Shown: positions 35,486 to 45,041, numbered from the stretch's first letter. The stretch: DNA of 57,827 nucleotides from Capnocytophaga sp. oral taxon 863 str. F0517 (GCF_000466425.1 NZ_KE992087.1:49721-107547), one strand, 5' to 3'. Numbers and translations: made by a program. Notes: a model not told the origin generated them from the sequence alone.

Positions 35486-37481
35486 TGAAATGCCCAAAGA
35501 TAGAATTGTGAACCTGCGCACCATCATGGTGGCGATAGGCCTCTTCCTCTTTGCCTTAGCGATCTCATATAAGCTCATCAGCCTCTATTTCAATGGGGAT
35601 AAATACGAGCAACTCATTGCCCAATATACCATAAAAGAGTTCGTTATTGAGGCCAACCGTGGAGACCTCTATTCTGATGATGGAAGCCTACTGGCTACCT
35701 CCATCACCCGTTACGACATCCACTTTGACGCCCTATCCCCCTCCGGAAAGAACTTCAATGAGCACTTGCCTGCCTTGTGCGATTCCTTGGGAAAGTTCTT
35801 CAACCGACCCGCCTCTTACTATAAGAAAGCTCTTACCGAAGCGCGCAAGCAAAAAAACAAGTATTTCCTCATCACCAAGGGAATAGGTTACGATGAGTGT
35901 GCGCGCATCCGTAAGTTTCCCTTATTTTCCTTGGGAGCTTACAAAGGGGGTATCGTGGTAGAAGGCAAGACCTCTCGCGAATATCCCTTGGGGGCTATCG
36001 CTCACCGTATTGTGGGTTACGAACGTACCGACGGACAAGGAAATGTATTCAAAGTGGGACTCGAAGGGGCTTTTAGCAAATACCTCTCCGGAGTGGAGGG
36101 ACGACATCTGAAACAGAAAATTGCCCAAGGCCAGTGGAAACCTATCGATGATAGCAATGAAATAGAACCTAAGGATGGCTACGATGTAGTCTCCACGATC
36201 AATATCAATATTCAGGACATCGCTCACCACGCCCTGCTCAAGCAGCTGGAAACCTATCAGGCCGATCATGGCTGTACCGTGGTGATGGAAGTGGCTACCG
36301 GAGAGATCAAGGCCATCTCCAACCTCGGCCGTACCAAAGACGGTACCTATGCCGAACGATTTAACTATGCGGTAGGGGAAACCTACGAGCCGGGTTCCGT
36401 ATTCAAAACCGTCTCCTTGGTCACCGCTTTGGAAGAAGCCAAGATTGATACGACCTATACCGTCGATACCAAAAAAGGGGTTATCTCCTTCTATGGCAGG
36501 CAGGTATGGGACTCCAACCGAAAAGGATATGGAGTGATCAACCTCTCCAAGGCCATGCAGCTTTCCTCCAATACCGCTATTGTCCAGATGGTACACGACC
36601 TCTTCGGGAAAAACCCTAAGAAGTTTGTCGATAAAATCAACAAAATGCACCTCAACCGAAAGTTAGGGCTTTCTATATCTGGGGAAGGGGAACCCTTCGT
36701 CCCACAGCCTCACCAACGTGGATGGAGTGGTATCGCCTTAGAGTGGATGGCCTTCGGCTATGGTGTGGAAATGACTCCCCTACAGGTGCTCACTTTTTAC
36801 AATGCTATTGCCAACAATGGGGTGATGCTCAAGCCGCGTATGATCCGAGAGGTCAAGCACTGGAATAAGTCCATCCAGAAATTCGACATAGAGGTGCTCA
36901 ACAGCACCCTATGCAGCGAACAAACCGCCACCGTTGTCAAGAAGGTCTTGGAGAATACCGTCAAGTATGGTACCGGAAAAAGCCTATATACCCCCCATTT
37001 CTCTATGGCTGGGAAAACAGGTACCGCACAGAAGGACTATAAGGATAAGTCCAAGCTCGGATATATTTCCTCCTTCGCTGGGTTTTTCCCTGCCGATAAT
37101 CCTAAGTACTCTTGTATCGTGGTAATTCATAATCCTGACAAGAAGATAGGTTACTACGGCGCCGATGTTTCCGGCCCTGTGTTCAAGAGTATTGCCCAGA
37201 AGATCTATACCAGCTCCCTATTGATTGACACCATTGAGGATATCGACTCCTCTACGGTGGAAGTGGAAAAGAAGTATGCAAAATATGATCAGATCCTTGA
37301 CAAATACAAAACCATCGTCCCCAACGTCATCGGTATGGATGCCATGGATGCCATCGCTATCATGGAGAACCTCGGGCTTACCGTCAAGATCTCAGGCAGT
37401 GCCCCCAAGGTTTCTGCCCAATCTATCACTGGCGGAGAATATATAGGAGGTAGAAAAACAATCAAACTGGATTTTAACTAA
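35469..37481 (+). CDS. ftsI: Division transpeptidase FtsI (PBP3) with C-terminal PASTA-like domain
   Basis: A 670-residue class B penicillin-binding protein. An N-terminal membrane helix (about 19-40), the dimerisation region, then the transpeptidase domain with S310-x2-K313 (PGSVFK), S366-S-N368 and K516-T-G518 (KTGTAQ). Residues about 610-670 resemble a single PASTA domain (TIVPNVIGMDAMDAIAIMEN then GLTVKISGS). It cross-links septal peptidoglycan with FtsW. The start codon lies within the ftsL end by 17 bp; murE follows 3 bp after its stop. Confidence 0.95.
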   Translation: MSKMSNEMPKDRIVNLRTIMVAIGLFLFALAISYKLISLYFNGDKYEQLIAQYTIKEFVIEANRGDLYSDDGSLLATSITRYDIHFDALSPSGKNFNEHLPALCDSLGKFFNRPASYYKKALTEARKQKNKYFLITKGIGYDECARIRKFPLFSLGAYKGGIVVEGKTSREYPLGAIAHRIVGYERTDGQGNVFKVGLEGAFSKYLSGVEGRHLKQKIAQGQWKPIDDSNEIEPKDGYDVVSTININIQDIAHHALLKQLETYQADHGCTVVMEVATGEIKAISNLGRTKDGTYAERFNYAVGETYEPGSVFKTVSLVTALEEAKIDTTYTVDTKKGVISFYGRQVWDSNRKGYGVINLSKAMQLSSNTAIVQMVHDLFGKNPKKFVDKINKMHLNRKLGLSISGEGEPFVPQPHQRGWSGIALEWMAFGYGVEMTPLQVLTFYNAIANNGVMLKPRMIREVKHWNKSIQKFDIEVLNSTLCSEQTATVVKKVLENTVKYGTGKSLYTPHFSMAGKTGTAQKDYKDKSKLGYISSFAGFFPADNPKYSCIVVIHNPDKKIGYYGADVSGPVFKSIAQKIYTSSLLIDTIEDIDSSTVEVEKKYAKYDQILDKYKTIVPNVIGMDAMDAIAIMENLGLTVKISGSAPKVSAQSITGGEYIGGRKTIKLDFN

Positions 37482-37484
37482 GCT

Positions 37485-38939
37485 ATGACACTAAAAGAGC
37501 TCCTAAAAGAAGTAAACACCATACAAATAATCGGAAACGATCAGGTAGAGGTGACAAATCTCACCCAGGATTCACGAAAAATATCCGATAACACGCTGTT
37601 TTTTGCCATAAAAGGAGCAAAAACAGATGGGCACTCTTTTATAAGTCAAGTAGTAGTAGAAAAAGTAAAGGTCGTTGTCTGTGAGGTATTACCCACAACA
37701 CTACCACAGGAGGTAACATTCGTAAAAGTAGCCGACACCACCATAGCTATGGGGAAGATAGCGGCCAATTTTTACGGAAATCCTTCTAAAAAACTAAAAT
37801 TAGTAGGGGTAACCGGAACCAATGGAAAGACTACCATCGCTACCCTACTCTACCAGCTCTTTGGGCTATTAGGTCACAAGGTTGGCCTTATATCTACCAT
37901 TGCGATCTATATAGACCAACAGCGAATGGAGACGAAAAACACCACACCGGACGTGCTCACCCTCAATGAGGTTATGCACCGCATGGTCGAGCAGGGGGTA
38001 ACTCATTGCTTTATGGAAGTAAGCTCACACGGAGTAGCACTCCATCGCATCGAAGGACTGCACTTCTCAGGTGGGGTCTTTACCAACCTTACCCAAGACC
38101 ATTTGGACTTCCATAATACCCTGGCCGACTATCGGGATACTAAGAAAAAGTTCTTTGACTCGCTGAGCAAAACCGCTTTTGCCCTGACCAACATAGATGA
38201 TAAGAATGGAAGTTACATGTTGCAGAACACCCCTGCCAAGCGATACTCCTATGCCCTTAAGACCATGGCCGATTTTAGGCTCTCCGTCTTGGAAAATACC
38301 TTCTCAGGTATGCTCCTGCGTATCGAAACGCAAGAGCTATGGGTATCACTCATCGGGAAGTTCAACGCCTACAACCTCTTGGCCATCTATGCCACCGCGA
38401 AGCTCTTAGGAGTGGACACCCTACAAGCCCTCTTGGCCTTAAGCAGGCTCACTCCGGTAGCCGGGCGCTTCCAGTATTTTGTGGCTCCTGACAAGCGTAC
38501 CCTCATCGTAGATTACGCCCATACCCCCGATGCCTTGGAGAACGTCTTGGAAACCATCCGAAGCATCAAGCAAGCAGGCCAACAGCTCATCACCTTAGTA
38601 GGCTGCGGAGGCAATAGGGATAAGGGAAAACGACCCATCATGGCACACATCGCCACCTCCCTAAGCGACAAGGTCATACTCACCTCCGACAATCCCCGTG
38701 AGGAAGACCCCGAGGCCATCCTCCAGGAGATGGAAGCAGGCATCAGAGGCGAAAACCAACATAAATATATGACCATCACCGACCGCCGACAAGCCATCAA
38801 AGTAGCCTGTCACCTCGCTCATCCAGGAGACATCATCCTACTGGCCGGCAAAGGACACGAAACCTACCAAGAAATCAAAGGAGTAAAAACCCATTTCGAC
38901 GACTTAGAGGAAGGGAAAAAAGTGATGAGTGAAAAGTGA
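37485..38939 (+). CDS. murE: UDP-MurNAc-tripeptide ligase
   Basis: A 484-residue Mur ligase. The ATP-binding loop is GVTGTNGKTT (about residues 107-116), and the ligase domain has LIVDYAHTPDALENVL and TSDNPREEDP, the latter the meso-diaminopimelate-type loop DNPR. It adds the third amino acid to UDP-MurNAc-L-Ala-D-Glu. The last residues (VMSEK and stop) run into a GTGATGAGTGAAAA direct repeat. In most species mraY follows; here a small inserted gene comes first. Confidence 0.96.
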   Translation: MTLKELLKEVNTIQIIGNDQVEVTNLTQDSRKISDNTLFFAIKGAKTDGHSFISQVVVEKVKVVVCEVLPTTLPQEVTFVKVADTTIAMGKIAANFYGNPSKKLKLVGVTGTNGKTTIATLLYQLFGLLGHKVGLISTIAIYIDQQRMETKNTTPDVLTLNEVMHRMVEQGVTHCFMEVSSHGVALHRIEGLHFSGGVFTNLTQDHLDFHNTLADYRDTKKKFFDSLSKTAFALTNIDDKNGSYMLQNTPAKRYSYALKTMADFRLSVLENTFSGMLLRIETQELWVSLIGKFNAYNLLAIYATAKLLGVDTLQALLALSRLTPVAGRFQYFVAPDKRTLIVDYAHTPDALENVLETIRSIKQAGQQLITLVGCGGNRDKGKRPIMAHIATSLSDKVILTSDNPREEDPEAILQEMEAGIRGENQHKYMTITDRRQAIKVACHLAHPGDIILLAGKGHETYQEIKGVKTHFDDLEEGKKVMSEK

Positions 38940-39005
38940 TGAGTGAAAAATGGAGCTAACAAATACTTGGAGTTGAAACACAAAAATAGAATACTAAGTA
39001 TATAA

Positions 39006-39401
39006 ATGATAATAAATAATGACAGAAAAGGTACTTTACTTACAAAAAGCTATAATTTTGCCGTTAGAATAGTAAAACTCTCAAAATTTCTAAGAGAAAA
39101 CAACGAATATATATTAAGTAATCAAGTTTTGAGAAGTGGCACAGCCATAGGAGCTTTAGTAAGAGAAGGAACATATGCTCAGAGTACTGCTGATTTCATT
39201 TCTAAGCTCTCTATAGCCCTAAAAGAGGCCAATGAGACAGACTATTGGATTTCTCTTTTATATGACACCAATTATTTAGATAAAAAAATAAAAGATAGCT
39301 TTGAAAAAGAATGTAATGAACTTATCGCAATTCTCATTGCCTCTATAAAAACAACAAAAAAACACCTATCTGAAAATAAGGAAAACAAAAAAGAAAAGTA
39401 A
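39006..39401 (+). CDS. Four-helix bundle protein (bIVP/S23 type)
   Basis: A 131-residue helical protein with the pattern of the Bacteroidota four-helix bundle family (related to the open frames in 23S rRNA intervening sequences): SYNFAVRIVKLSKFLREN, LSNQVLRSGTAIGALVREG, AQSTADFISKLSIALKEANE. Its function is unknown. It is very A-rich compared with murE and mraY on either side, which suggests it was inserted between them. It has its own start and its C-terminal tail (NKKEK) runs into an A-rich stretch. Confidence 0.85.
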   Translation: MIINNDRKGTLLTKSYNFAVRIVKLSKFLRENNEYILSNQVLRSGTAIGALVREGTYAQSTADFISKLSIALKEANETDYWISLLYDTNYLDKKIKDSFEKECNELIAILIASIKTTKKHLSENKENKKEK

Positions 39402-39495
39402 AAATAGAAAGATAAAAACAAAAAAGGATAGAAATATAGAAAAATAAAGAAGACAGAAAAACAAAAGTAAAAAGGAATAAACAGCAAGACTGTTC
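39402..39495. other. A-rich intergenic stretch
   Basis: Nearly all purine on the plus strand (runs of AAAAATAGAAAG type) following the four-helix gene. No promoter consensus or stem is visible. It may be decayed sequence carried with the inserted gene. Confidence 0.4.
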
Positions 39496-39563
39496 ATTTT
39501 TCACTGTTCACTGTTCACTTTTCACTTTTCACTTTTCACTATTCACTGTTCACTGTTCACTAA
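39496..39563. repeat. Tandem tract (TTCACTG/TTCACTT)
   Basis: About nine near-identical units TTCACTG, TTCACTT and TTCACTA lead straight to the mraY start codon at 39566. No mraY promoter is visible apart from it. Confidence 0.7.
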
Positions 39564-39565
39564 TT

Positions 39566-40792
39566 ATGTTATACTATTTATTTGATTACCTACATACAGC
39601 CTACAATGTCCCTGGTGCGGGTGCTTTCCAGTACATCTCTTTTCGGGCGGGTTTAGCGGCTATATTATCACTACTGATTGCCACCATCAGTGGGAAGCAC
39701 ATCATCAATATGTTGTATAAGCGACAGATTGGCGAGTCGGTGCGTGACTTAGGCTTAGCCGGACAGAAGGAAAAAGCAGGCACACCCACCATGGGAGGGA
39801 TTATCATTATTTTAGCCCTCTTAATACCTTCCCTCTTGCTAACCAAGTTGGACAATATATATGTGATTCTGCTACTGATCACCACCGTATGGATGGGGAT
39901 CATTGGCTTTTTGGATGATTATATCAAGGTCTTTAGAAAGAACAAAGACGGCCTCAAGGGGCGTTTCAAGGTCTTAGGGCAGATCTCTTTAGGGATTATA
40001 GTAGGAGCCACCTTATATTTCCACCCTGGGGTGACCGTCAAGAATGAAAATGCGCAAGCCTCTCGCATGAGCCAGGTAGAGCGACGTTCCTTACCAAGTA
40101 TGGCCGAGGTGAAATCCACCAAAACGACCATCCCTTTTATGAAAAACAATGAGTTCGACTATGCCTCTCTCATCAAGTGGGTAGGCAAGGGATACAAGAA
40201 CTGGGTATGGCTTATCTTCATACCCGTGGTGATCTTTATCATCACCGCCGTATCCAATGGAGCCAACCTCACCGATGGCATTGATGGCCTGGCAGCAGGC
40301 TCCTCGGCTATCATTGTCTTCACCCTCGGTATCTTTGCTTGGATATCGGGCAATAGCATCTTTTCTGAATACCTAAACATCATGTATATCCCCCACGTAG
40401 GAGAAGTCACGATCTTCATCGCCGCCTTGGTAGGTGCTCTTATTGGTTTTTTGTGGTACAACACCTATCCTGCTCAGGTATTCATGGGAGACACCGGCAG
40501 CCTTACCATAGGAGGCATCATAGCCGTATTGGCCATCATGGTACGCAAGGAATTGCTCATTCCCGTACTCTGTGGGATATTTCTGATGGAAAACCTATCG
40601 GTCATCTTGCAGGTAGGCTATTTCAAATACACTAAGAAGAAATTTGGTGAAGGACGCCGGATATTCCTCATGTCCCCCCTCCATCACCACTACCAAAAGA
40701 AAGGCTACCACGAGAGTAAAATCGTCATGCGATTCTTGATTGTAGGGATTATTTTGGCATTAGTATCTTTTATCACGCTGAAGATAAGATAG
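39566..40792 (+). CDS. mraY: Phospho-N-acetylmuramoyl-pentapeptide transferase
   Basis: A 408-residue, ten-helix membrane enzyme. The signatures [10 protein letters not shown] (about 69-78), [13 protein letters not shown] in the middle and [12 protein letters not shown] near the C-terminus are complete. It makes lipid I from UDP-MurNAc-pentapeptide and undecaprenyl phosphate. It follows the four-helix gene and a tandem tract instead of touching murE, so cotranscription with murE may be broken. Confidence 0.96.
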   Translation: MLYYLFDYLHTAYNVPGAGAFQYISFRAGLAAILSLLIATISGKHIINMLYKRQIGESVRDLGLAGQKEKAGTPTMGGIIIILALLIPSLLLTKLDNIYVILLLITTVWMGIIGFLDDYIKVFRKNKDGLKGRFKVLGQISLGIIVGATLYFHPGVTVKNENAQASRMSQVERRSLPSMAEVKSTKTTIPFMKNNEFDYASLIKWVGKGYKNWVWLIFIPVVIFIITAVSNGANLTDGIDGLAAGSSAIIVFTLGIFAWISGNSIFSEYLNIMYIPHVGEVTIFIAALVGALIGFLWYNTYPAQVFMGDTGSLTIGGIIAVLAIMVRKELLIPVLCGIFLMENLSVILQVGYFKYTKKKFGEGRRIFLMSPLHHHYQKKGYHESKIVMRFLIVGIILALVSFITLKIR

Positions 40793-40863
40793 GAGATAAT
40801 GATTATATAGTATAAATCTATAACCCTTAGAACTCAAAATTTGAAATTCAAAACTAATAAGAG

Positions 40864-42207
40864 ATGAAATTAGTAATCCTTGGAGGCGGAGAGAGTGGCA
40901 CTGGTGCTGCCATTCTTGGGAAAAAACAAGGTTGGGAGGTATTCCTCTCCGACAAGTCCCCCCTGAAAGACACTTACAAAGCCGAACTCTCCCAAGCTGC
41001 CATACGCTGGGAAGAAGGCCAACATACAGAAAGTGAGATCCTCTCGGCCGATTGTATTATCAAGAGCCCTGGCATACCACACAAGGTGCCCATCATCCAA
41101 AAGGCCAAGGACAAAGGTATCGAGATTATCTCCGAGATCGAGTTCGCCTCCCGCTATACCCAGGCCAAGATTATCGCCATCACCGGAAGCAATGGGAAGA
41201 CAACCACCACCAGCCTCATCTATCACCTGCTACAACAGGCAGGCCTCTCCGTAGGGGTAGGAGGCAATATAGGCCATAGCTTTGCCCGTATGGTCGCCCA
41301 AGAGCCAAAGGAATATTATGTACTGGAGATCAGCAGCTTTCAGCTGGACGACATCACCTCCTTCCGACCCCATATCGCCTTATTGCTCAACATCACCCCT
41401 GACCACTTGGACAGGTACAACTATCAGTTCCAAAACTATATCGATGCCAAGCTGCGTATCTCCGCTTTCCAACAAGCCGATGACCTGCTGATCTACGATG
41501 CCGATGACCCTGTCCTACAGCAGGAACTCGCCAAAAGAAAGGACATTCGCCCACAGCTGATCCCTTTCTCCTTAGAAAAAGAATGCATACCAGGGGCCTA
41601 TTGCCTCGATGAAAAAAATATTTATATCAACTATAATCAAAACCTTTTCGAAATGCCTACAAAAGACTTAACCATCAAAGGAAAACACAACTTGAAAAAC
41701 GCTATGGGAGCTTCCTTAGTGTCCAAAATGCTCAATATCCGCAATGAGAATATCCGCAACAGCCTGATGACCTTCCAGGGCGTTCCCCACCGCTTGGAGT
41801 TCATTCGCAAGGTAGAGGGCGTAAAGTATATCAACGACTCCAAGGCTACCAATGTCAATTCCGTATATTATGCCTTGGACTCCATGGAGGATACCCTCGT
41901 TTGGATCGTCGGCGGACAAGATAAGGGGAACGACTATAGCCCTCTGATTCCTTATGTAAGCAAAAAAGTAAGAGCCATCGTATGCTTAGGGCTTGATAAC
42001 AACAAGATTATCCAAACCTTCCAAAGCATCGTCCCTACCATCATCGAAACCCATTCTATGGAAGATGCCGTACAGGTAGGACGTGGCTTAGCGCAAGAAG
42101 GAGATACCGTACTACTCTCCCCTGCCTGCGCCAGCTTTGACCTCTTCCAAAGCTATGAGGACAGAGGTAACCAATTCAAACACTATGTAAACATGATCAA
42201 AGAATAA
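40864..42207 (+). CDS. murD: UDP-MurNAc-L-alanine:D-glutamate ligase
   Basis: A 447-residue Mur ligase. ATP loop AITGSNGKTTTTSL (about residues 109-122), LNITPDHLDRY, and INDSKATNVNSVYYAL near the middle fit MurD. The C-terminal domain ends with SPACASFDLFQSYEDRGNQF. It adds D-glutamate to UDP-MurNAc-L-Ala. ftsW starts 6 bp on, so the two are an operon. Confidence 0.96.
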   Translation: MKLVILGGGESGTGAAILGKKQGWEVFLSDKSPLKDTYKAELSQAAIRWEEGQHTESEILSADCIIKSPGIPHKVPIIQKAKDKGIEIISEIEFASRYTQAKIIAITGSNGKTTTTSLIYHLLQQAGLSVGVGGNIGHSFARMVAQEPKEYYVLEISSFQLDDITSFRPHIALLLNITPDHLDRYNYQFQNYIDAKLRISAFQQADDLLIYDADDPVLQQELAKRKDIRPQLIPFSLEKECIPGAYCLDEKNIYINYNQNLFEMPTKDLTIKGKHNLKNAMGASLVSKMLNIRNENIRNSLMTFQGVPHRLEFIRKVEGVKYINDSKATNVNSVYYALDSMEDTLVWIVGGQDKGNDYSPLIPYVSKKVRAIVCLGLDNNKIIQTFQSIVPTIIETHSMEDAVQVGRGLAQEGDTVLLSPACASFDLFQSYEDRGNQFKHYVNMIKE

Positions 42208-42213
42208 CCCCTC

Positions 42214-43368
42214 ATGGAACGTTTCAGGCAATACCTCAAGGGAGACATCTCCCTTTGGGGAGTTATTCTATTCTTTGCAATGCTCTCTTTCTTGCCGGTA
42301 TATAGCTCCAGTAGCAACTTAGTTTATATCGAGCGAACAGGCATCAGCACTTGGGGATACCTTATCCGCCATTTAGCACTAATAGCCGCGGGATTATTTA
42401 TTATTTACCTCATACATATCTTCCCCTACCGCTATTTCAGGCCTATGGCGCGCTTAGGGCTGCTATTGGCGTGGATACTGTTGCTCTTCGCCTTGCTCAA
42501 GGGAAGCACGATCGAGGGTGCCAACGCCAGCCGTTGGATCTACCTCTTTGGGGTTATCTCTTTCCAGCCTTCGGCCTTTGCCATGATCATCCTGCTGATG
42601 TATGTGGCCTCCTACTTGGCCGAAACCTATGGTACCAAGGTAACCTTTGTCGATAGCATCCTCCCCCTATGGACTCCTGTGGCCATCACTGTAGGCTTGG
42701 TTACCTTGCCTAACTTCTCCACAGGGGCTATTATGTATGTCATGGTTCTGATGCTCCTTTTTATAGGGCGCTACCCCATCAAGCATATCTTGCTCAGTAT
42801 GGTCTTTGCCATCATGCTCTCTGGACTCTTCTTCCTCTTTATCAAGGCCTTCCCCGATGCCTTCCCACACCGTGCCGATACCTGGAAAAGCCGTATCGAG
42901 TCCTTTCTAAGCAAGGATAAGGAGGAAAACTACCAATCCGAGCGAGCCAAGATGGCCATCGTTTCGGGTGGTTTTTGGGGCAAAGGAGCCGGCAAAAGTG
43001 TGATGAAGAACCTCCTCCCACAGGGCTCGTCCGACTTTATCTTTGCCATCGTCGTGGAAGAATACGGCCTATGGGGGGGCGCAAGCCTCATCCTGCTCTT
43101 TATGATTATGCTCGTACGCTTTGTGGTCATCTCACTGAAGGCTACCTCTATCTTTGGCAAGCTCTTAGTCCTGGGCGTGGGCATCCCTATAGTCTTCCAA
43201 GCCTTTATCAATATGGGAGTTTCCGTTGGCCTCCTTCCAGTAACCGGACAGAACCTACCTTTCTTTACCACCGGGGGTACTTCCATCTGGATGACCTGCA
43301 TCGCTCTGGGTATCGTCCTTTCGGTAAGTGCTCGAACCTCCTCAACGAACGAAACCCCCGCTCAATAA
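42214..43368 (+). CDS. ftsW: Septal peptidoglycan polymerase FtsW (SEDS family)
   Basis: A 384-residue, ten-helix SEDS protein. FGVISFQPSAFAMIIL, GGFWGKGAGKSVMKN and the C-terminal PFFTTGGTSIWMTCI are characteristic. It polymerises glycan strands from lipid II with FtsI. RodA is an alternative from sequence alone; the dcw position favours FtsW. Beyond it the cluster stops: murG, murC, ftsQ, ftsA and ftsZ are absent, and lpxH follows. Confidence 0.9.
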   Translation: MERFRQYLKGDISLWGVILFFAMLSFLPVYSSSSNLVYIERTGISTWGYLIRHLALIAAGLFIIYLIHIFPYRYFRPMARLGLLLAWILLLFALLKGSTIEGANASRWIYLFGVISFQPSAFAMIILLMYVASYLAETYGTKVTFVDSILPLWTPVAITVGLVTLPNFSTGAIMYVMVLMLLFIGRYPIKHILLSMVFAIMLSGLFFLFIKAFPDAFPHRADTWKSRIESFLSKDKEENYQSERAKMAIVSGGFWGKGAGKSVMKNLLPQGSSDFIFAIVVEEYGLWGGASLILLFMIMLVRFVVISLKATSIFGKLLVLGVGIPIVFQAFINMGVSVGLLPVTGQNLPFFTTGGTSIWMTCIALGIVLSVSARTSSTNETPAQ

Positions 43369-43379
43369 TGATTATTGAT

Positions 43380-43427
43380 TAGGAGTTTATACCTATGCTT
43401 CTTTTAACTATTGACAAGCATTGGAAA
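43380..43427 (+). repeat. Partial copy of the dispersed repeat
   Basis: TATGCTTCTTTTAACTATTG followed by ACAAGCAT matches the last third of the element at 11380-11412 (TATGCTTCTATTTTTTAACTATTGATTCACAT, split here as its end only). The G-rich beginning is missing. Confidence 0.45.
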
Positions 43428-43472
43428 TAAAACCCCATCAGCAAGTAGAGTATGGAGGCACTAAGCCGGTAA

Positions 43473-44270
43473 GTGGATAATAGTCAAAATAAGAAACCAA
43501 TAACTATGATTCAAATAGAATTAGATAACAACAAAAAGCTCTATTTCGCCTCCGACAATCACCTCGGTGCCCCTACCTCTGCCCAAAGCCGCCCCCGCGA
43601 ACTCAAGTTCGTCCATTGGCTCGATACCATCAAAACCGATGCCGGCGCCCTCTTCCTCTTAGGCGATCTCTTTGATTTTTGGTTTGAGTACCGTACAGTA
43701 GTCCCCAAGGGCTTCGTTCGTGTATTGGGCAAGCTGGCCGAACTCCGTGACAGTGGCCTGCCAATCTTCTTCTTCGTGGGCAACCACGACCTATGGATGA
43801 GTGATTATTTTGAGCAAGAACTGGACATCCCCGTCTATCACCGCCCCCAAGCATTTCTCTGCAACGGAAAGCGCTTCCTTATCGGCCATGGCGATGGCCT
43901 CGGCCCTGGAGACAAGGGCTACAAGCGCATGAAAAAAATCTTTACCAATCCTCTCTGTAAGTGGCTCTTCCGTTGGCTCCATCCTGATATTGGGGTACGC
44001 CTGGCACAATACCTCTCGGTGAAGAACAAGCTCATCTCAGGAGCGGAGGATGTGCATTTCTTGGGGGAAGACAACGAATGGTTGGTGCAGTACTGCCGTC
44101 GCAAATTACAGACCCAGCACTACGACTACTTCCTCTTCGGACACCGCCACCTGCCTATGACCATCGACCTCGGTGGAGAAGCTACCTATATCAATACCGG
44201 CGACTGGATACACTATTATACTTACGCCGTCTTTGATGGGGAGGTTTGCCAGTTAGTTGTTAGTGATTAG
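43473..44270 (+). CDS. lpxH: UDP-2,3-diacylglucosamine diphosphatase (LpxH-like)
   Basis: A 265-residue calcineurin-like metallophosphoesterase. Metal sites are SDNHLG, GDLFDFWFEY, GNHDLWM and GHGDGLGPGDKGY; FGHRHLP completes the set. It fits the LpxH group that removes UMP in lipid A synthesis. The frame also offers an ATG at 43506 (MIQIELDNN), which sits closer to the conserved SDNHLG and may be the true start. The last residues (QLVVSD, stop) come from a GTTAGTTGTTAGTGATTAG tract. Confidence 0.85.
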   Translation: MDNSQNKKPITMIQIELDNNKKLYFASDNHLGAPTSAQSRPRELKFVHWLDTIKTDAGALFLLGDLFDFWFEYRTVVPKGFVRVLGKLAELRDSGLPIFFFVGNHDLWMSDYFEQELDIPVYHRPQAFLCNGKRFLIGHGDGLGPGDKGYKRMKKIFTNPLCKWLFRWLHPDIGVRLAQYLSVKNKLISGAEDVHFLGEDNEWLVQYCRRKLQTQHYDYFLFGHRHLPMTIDLGGEATYINTGDWIHYYTYAVFDGEVCQLVVSD

Positions 44271-44294
44271 TAATAAGACTTCCATTGGTTAGTA

Positions 44295-44642
44295 CTATAA
44301 TGGGAGAATATTATGTCTCCATGGTAAAACTGCAACGCAGCGTTGCAGTTTTGTATCTGCTTGATAATAACGTTCATAGAAGCGTTTCATATACCAAAGA
44401 TTACGAGGTGAGAGTCCCATATCGGGAAATTCTCTCTTTAGATCAACAGAGAGTTGTTTTACAACTCCGCTACCATATCCTTCTTCTAAATGCCGATCAA
44501 AAAGGAGCTTCCCTATATTCCAATATACAGAACTGATAGTAGAACTTATTTGTTTGGCGAGATAATTACGTCCATCTCGGATATGATTAATGGCTTGTAG
44601 AAGCATCTCTTCATAATCAAAATTAGGAGTTAATGTACTCAT
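44295..44642 (-). pseudogene. Truncated YhcG-type (DUF1016) nuclease gene, N-terminal part
   Basis: This 115-codon frame holds only the helical DUF1016 N-terminal domain (ISSTISSVYWNIGKLLFDRH, FPDMGLSPRNLWYMKRFYE) and stops where other members continue after LPWRHNIL. The C-terminal PD-(D/E)XK nuclease domain is absent; lpxH begins its end on the other side. It is a 3'-truncated relative of the complete gene at 45042-46082 and probably not functional as a nuclease. The promoter at 44719-44760 still faces it. Confidence 0.8.
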
Positions 44643-44718
44643 TGTGTTGATTTTTTACCTTACAAAAAAGACAGATACATTTATTTTTTAATCCTCTCGA
44701 ATTCGAGAAGTTATGAAA

Positions 44719-44760
44719 TACAAAGATAAGGAAAATTCATCAATTATCCTTATCTTTGTA
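44719..44760. promoter_or_regulatory. Palindromic divergent promoter
   Basis: TACAAAGATAAGG (44719-44731) and its exact complement CCTTATCTTTGTA (44748-44760) form mirrored arms with a 16-nt centre. Each arm carries a -7 box, TATCTTTG, one on each strand (44721-44728 minus, 44751-44758 plus). The left serves the truncated YhcG gene, the right the hydrolase remnant. Its symmetry could also be a binding site. Confidence 0.6.
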
Positions 44761-44794
44761 GCTTGAAAACAGAACTTTCTCACTGTATTAGTCA

Positions 44795-44998
44795 ATGAAA
44801 AAGAAAATAATTTATATCCTTATAACCTTACTGTTATTCTTGCTTGGGAGAGGGGCTTATTATATATTCCGCCCTGCGCTTTTTGCAAAGCCTACAGGCA
44901 AATATGCTATTGGTACGGTGAGCTACTGGGTAACGGATCCTGATTAGGTGTTACATGCTACAGTTGATAAATTCGTCAATTGGAGCATTCAGAAATAA
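44795..44998 (+). pseudogene. Alpha/beta hydrolase remnant with internal deletion
   Basis: An ATG at 44795 opens 50 codons (MKKKIIYILITLLLFLLG, then KPTGKYAIGTVSYWVTDPD) that look like the start of an exported lipase or acetylhydrolase. A TAG at 44945-44947 ends it. In the same frame 16 more codons follow (TVDKFVNWSIQK and stop at 44996-44998), the likely C-terminus. Everything between, including the catalytic triad, is gone, so the two ends of one gene seem to have been joined by a large deletion. Confidence 0.65.
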
Positions 44999-45001
44999 GT
45001 G

Positions 45002-45020
45002 AATTATCCTTATCTTTGTA
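45002..45020 (+). promoter_or_regulatory. Promoter of the complete YhcG-type gene
   Basis: AATTATCCTTATCTTTGTA repeats exactly the sequence at 44742-44760. The -7 box TATCTTTG is at 45011-45018, 23 nt before the ATG at 45042. Confidence 0.65.
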
Positions 45021-45041
45021 CCTTCTTAGAGAACACAAAAG

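Noticed and set aside
35922-36650. Long antisense frame over ftsI (242 codons), similar ones over ppiD (31439-32077) and murD
   Set aside because: Same reasoning: shadows of strongly coding genes; no promoter or homology visible.
39402-39495. A-rich stretch as a possible UP element or origin-like sequence
   Set aside because: No DnaA boxes, no symmetry and no promoter elements could be identified.
44285-44536. Plus-strand 83-codon frame over the YhcG fragment
   Set aside because: It is the complement of the DUF1016 fragment, whose minus-strand translation is clearly the conserved one.
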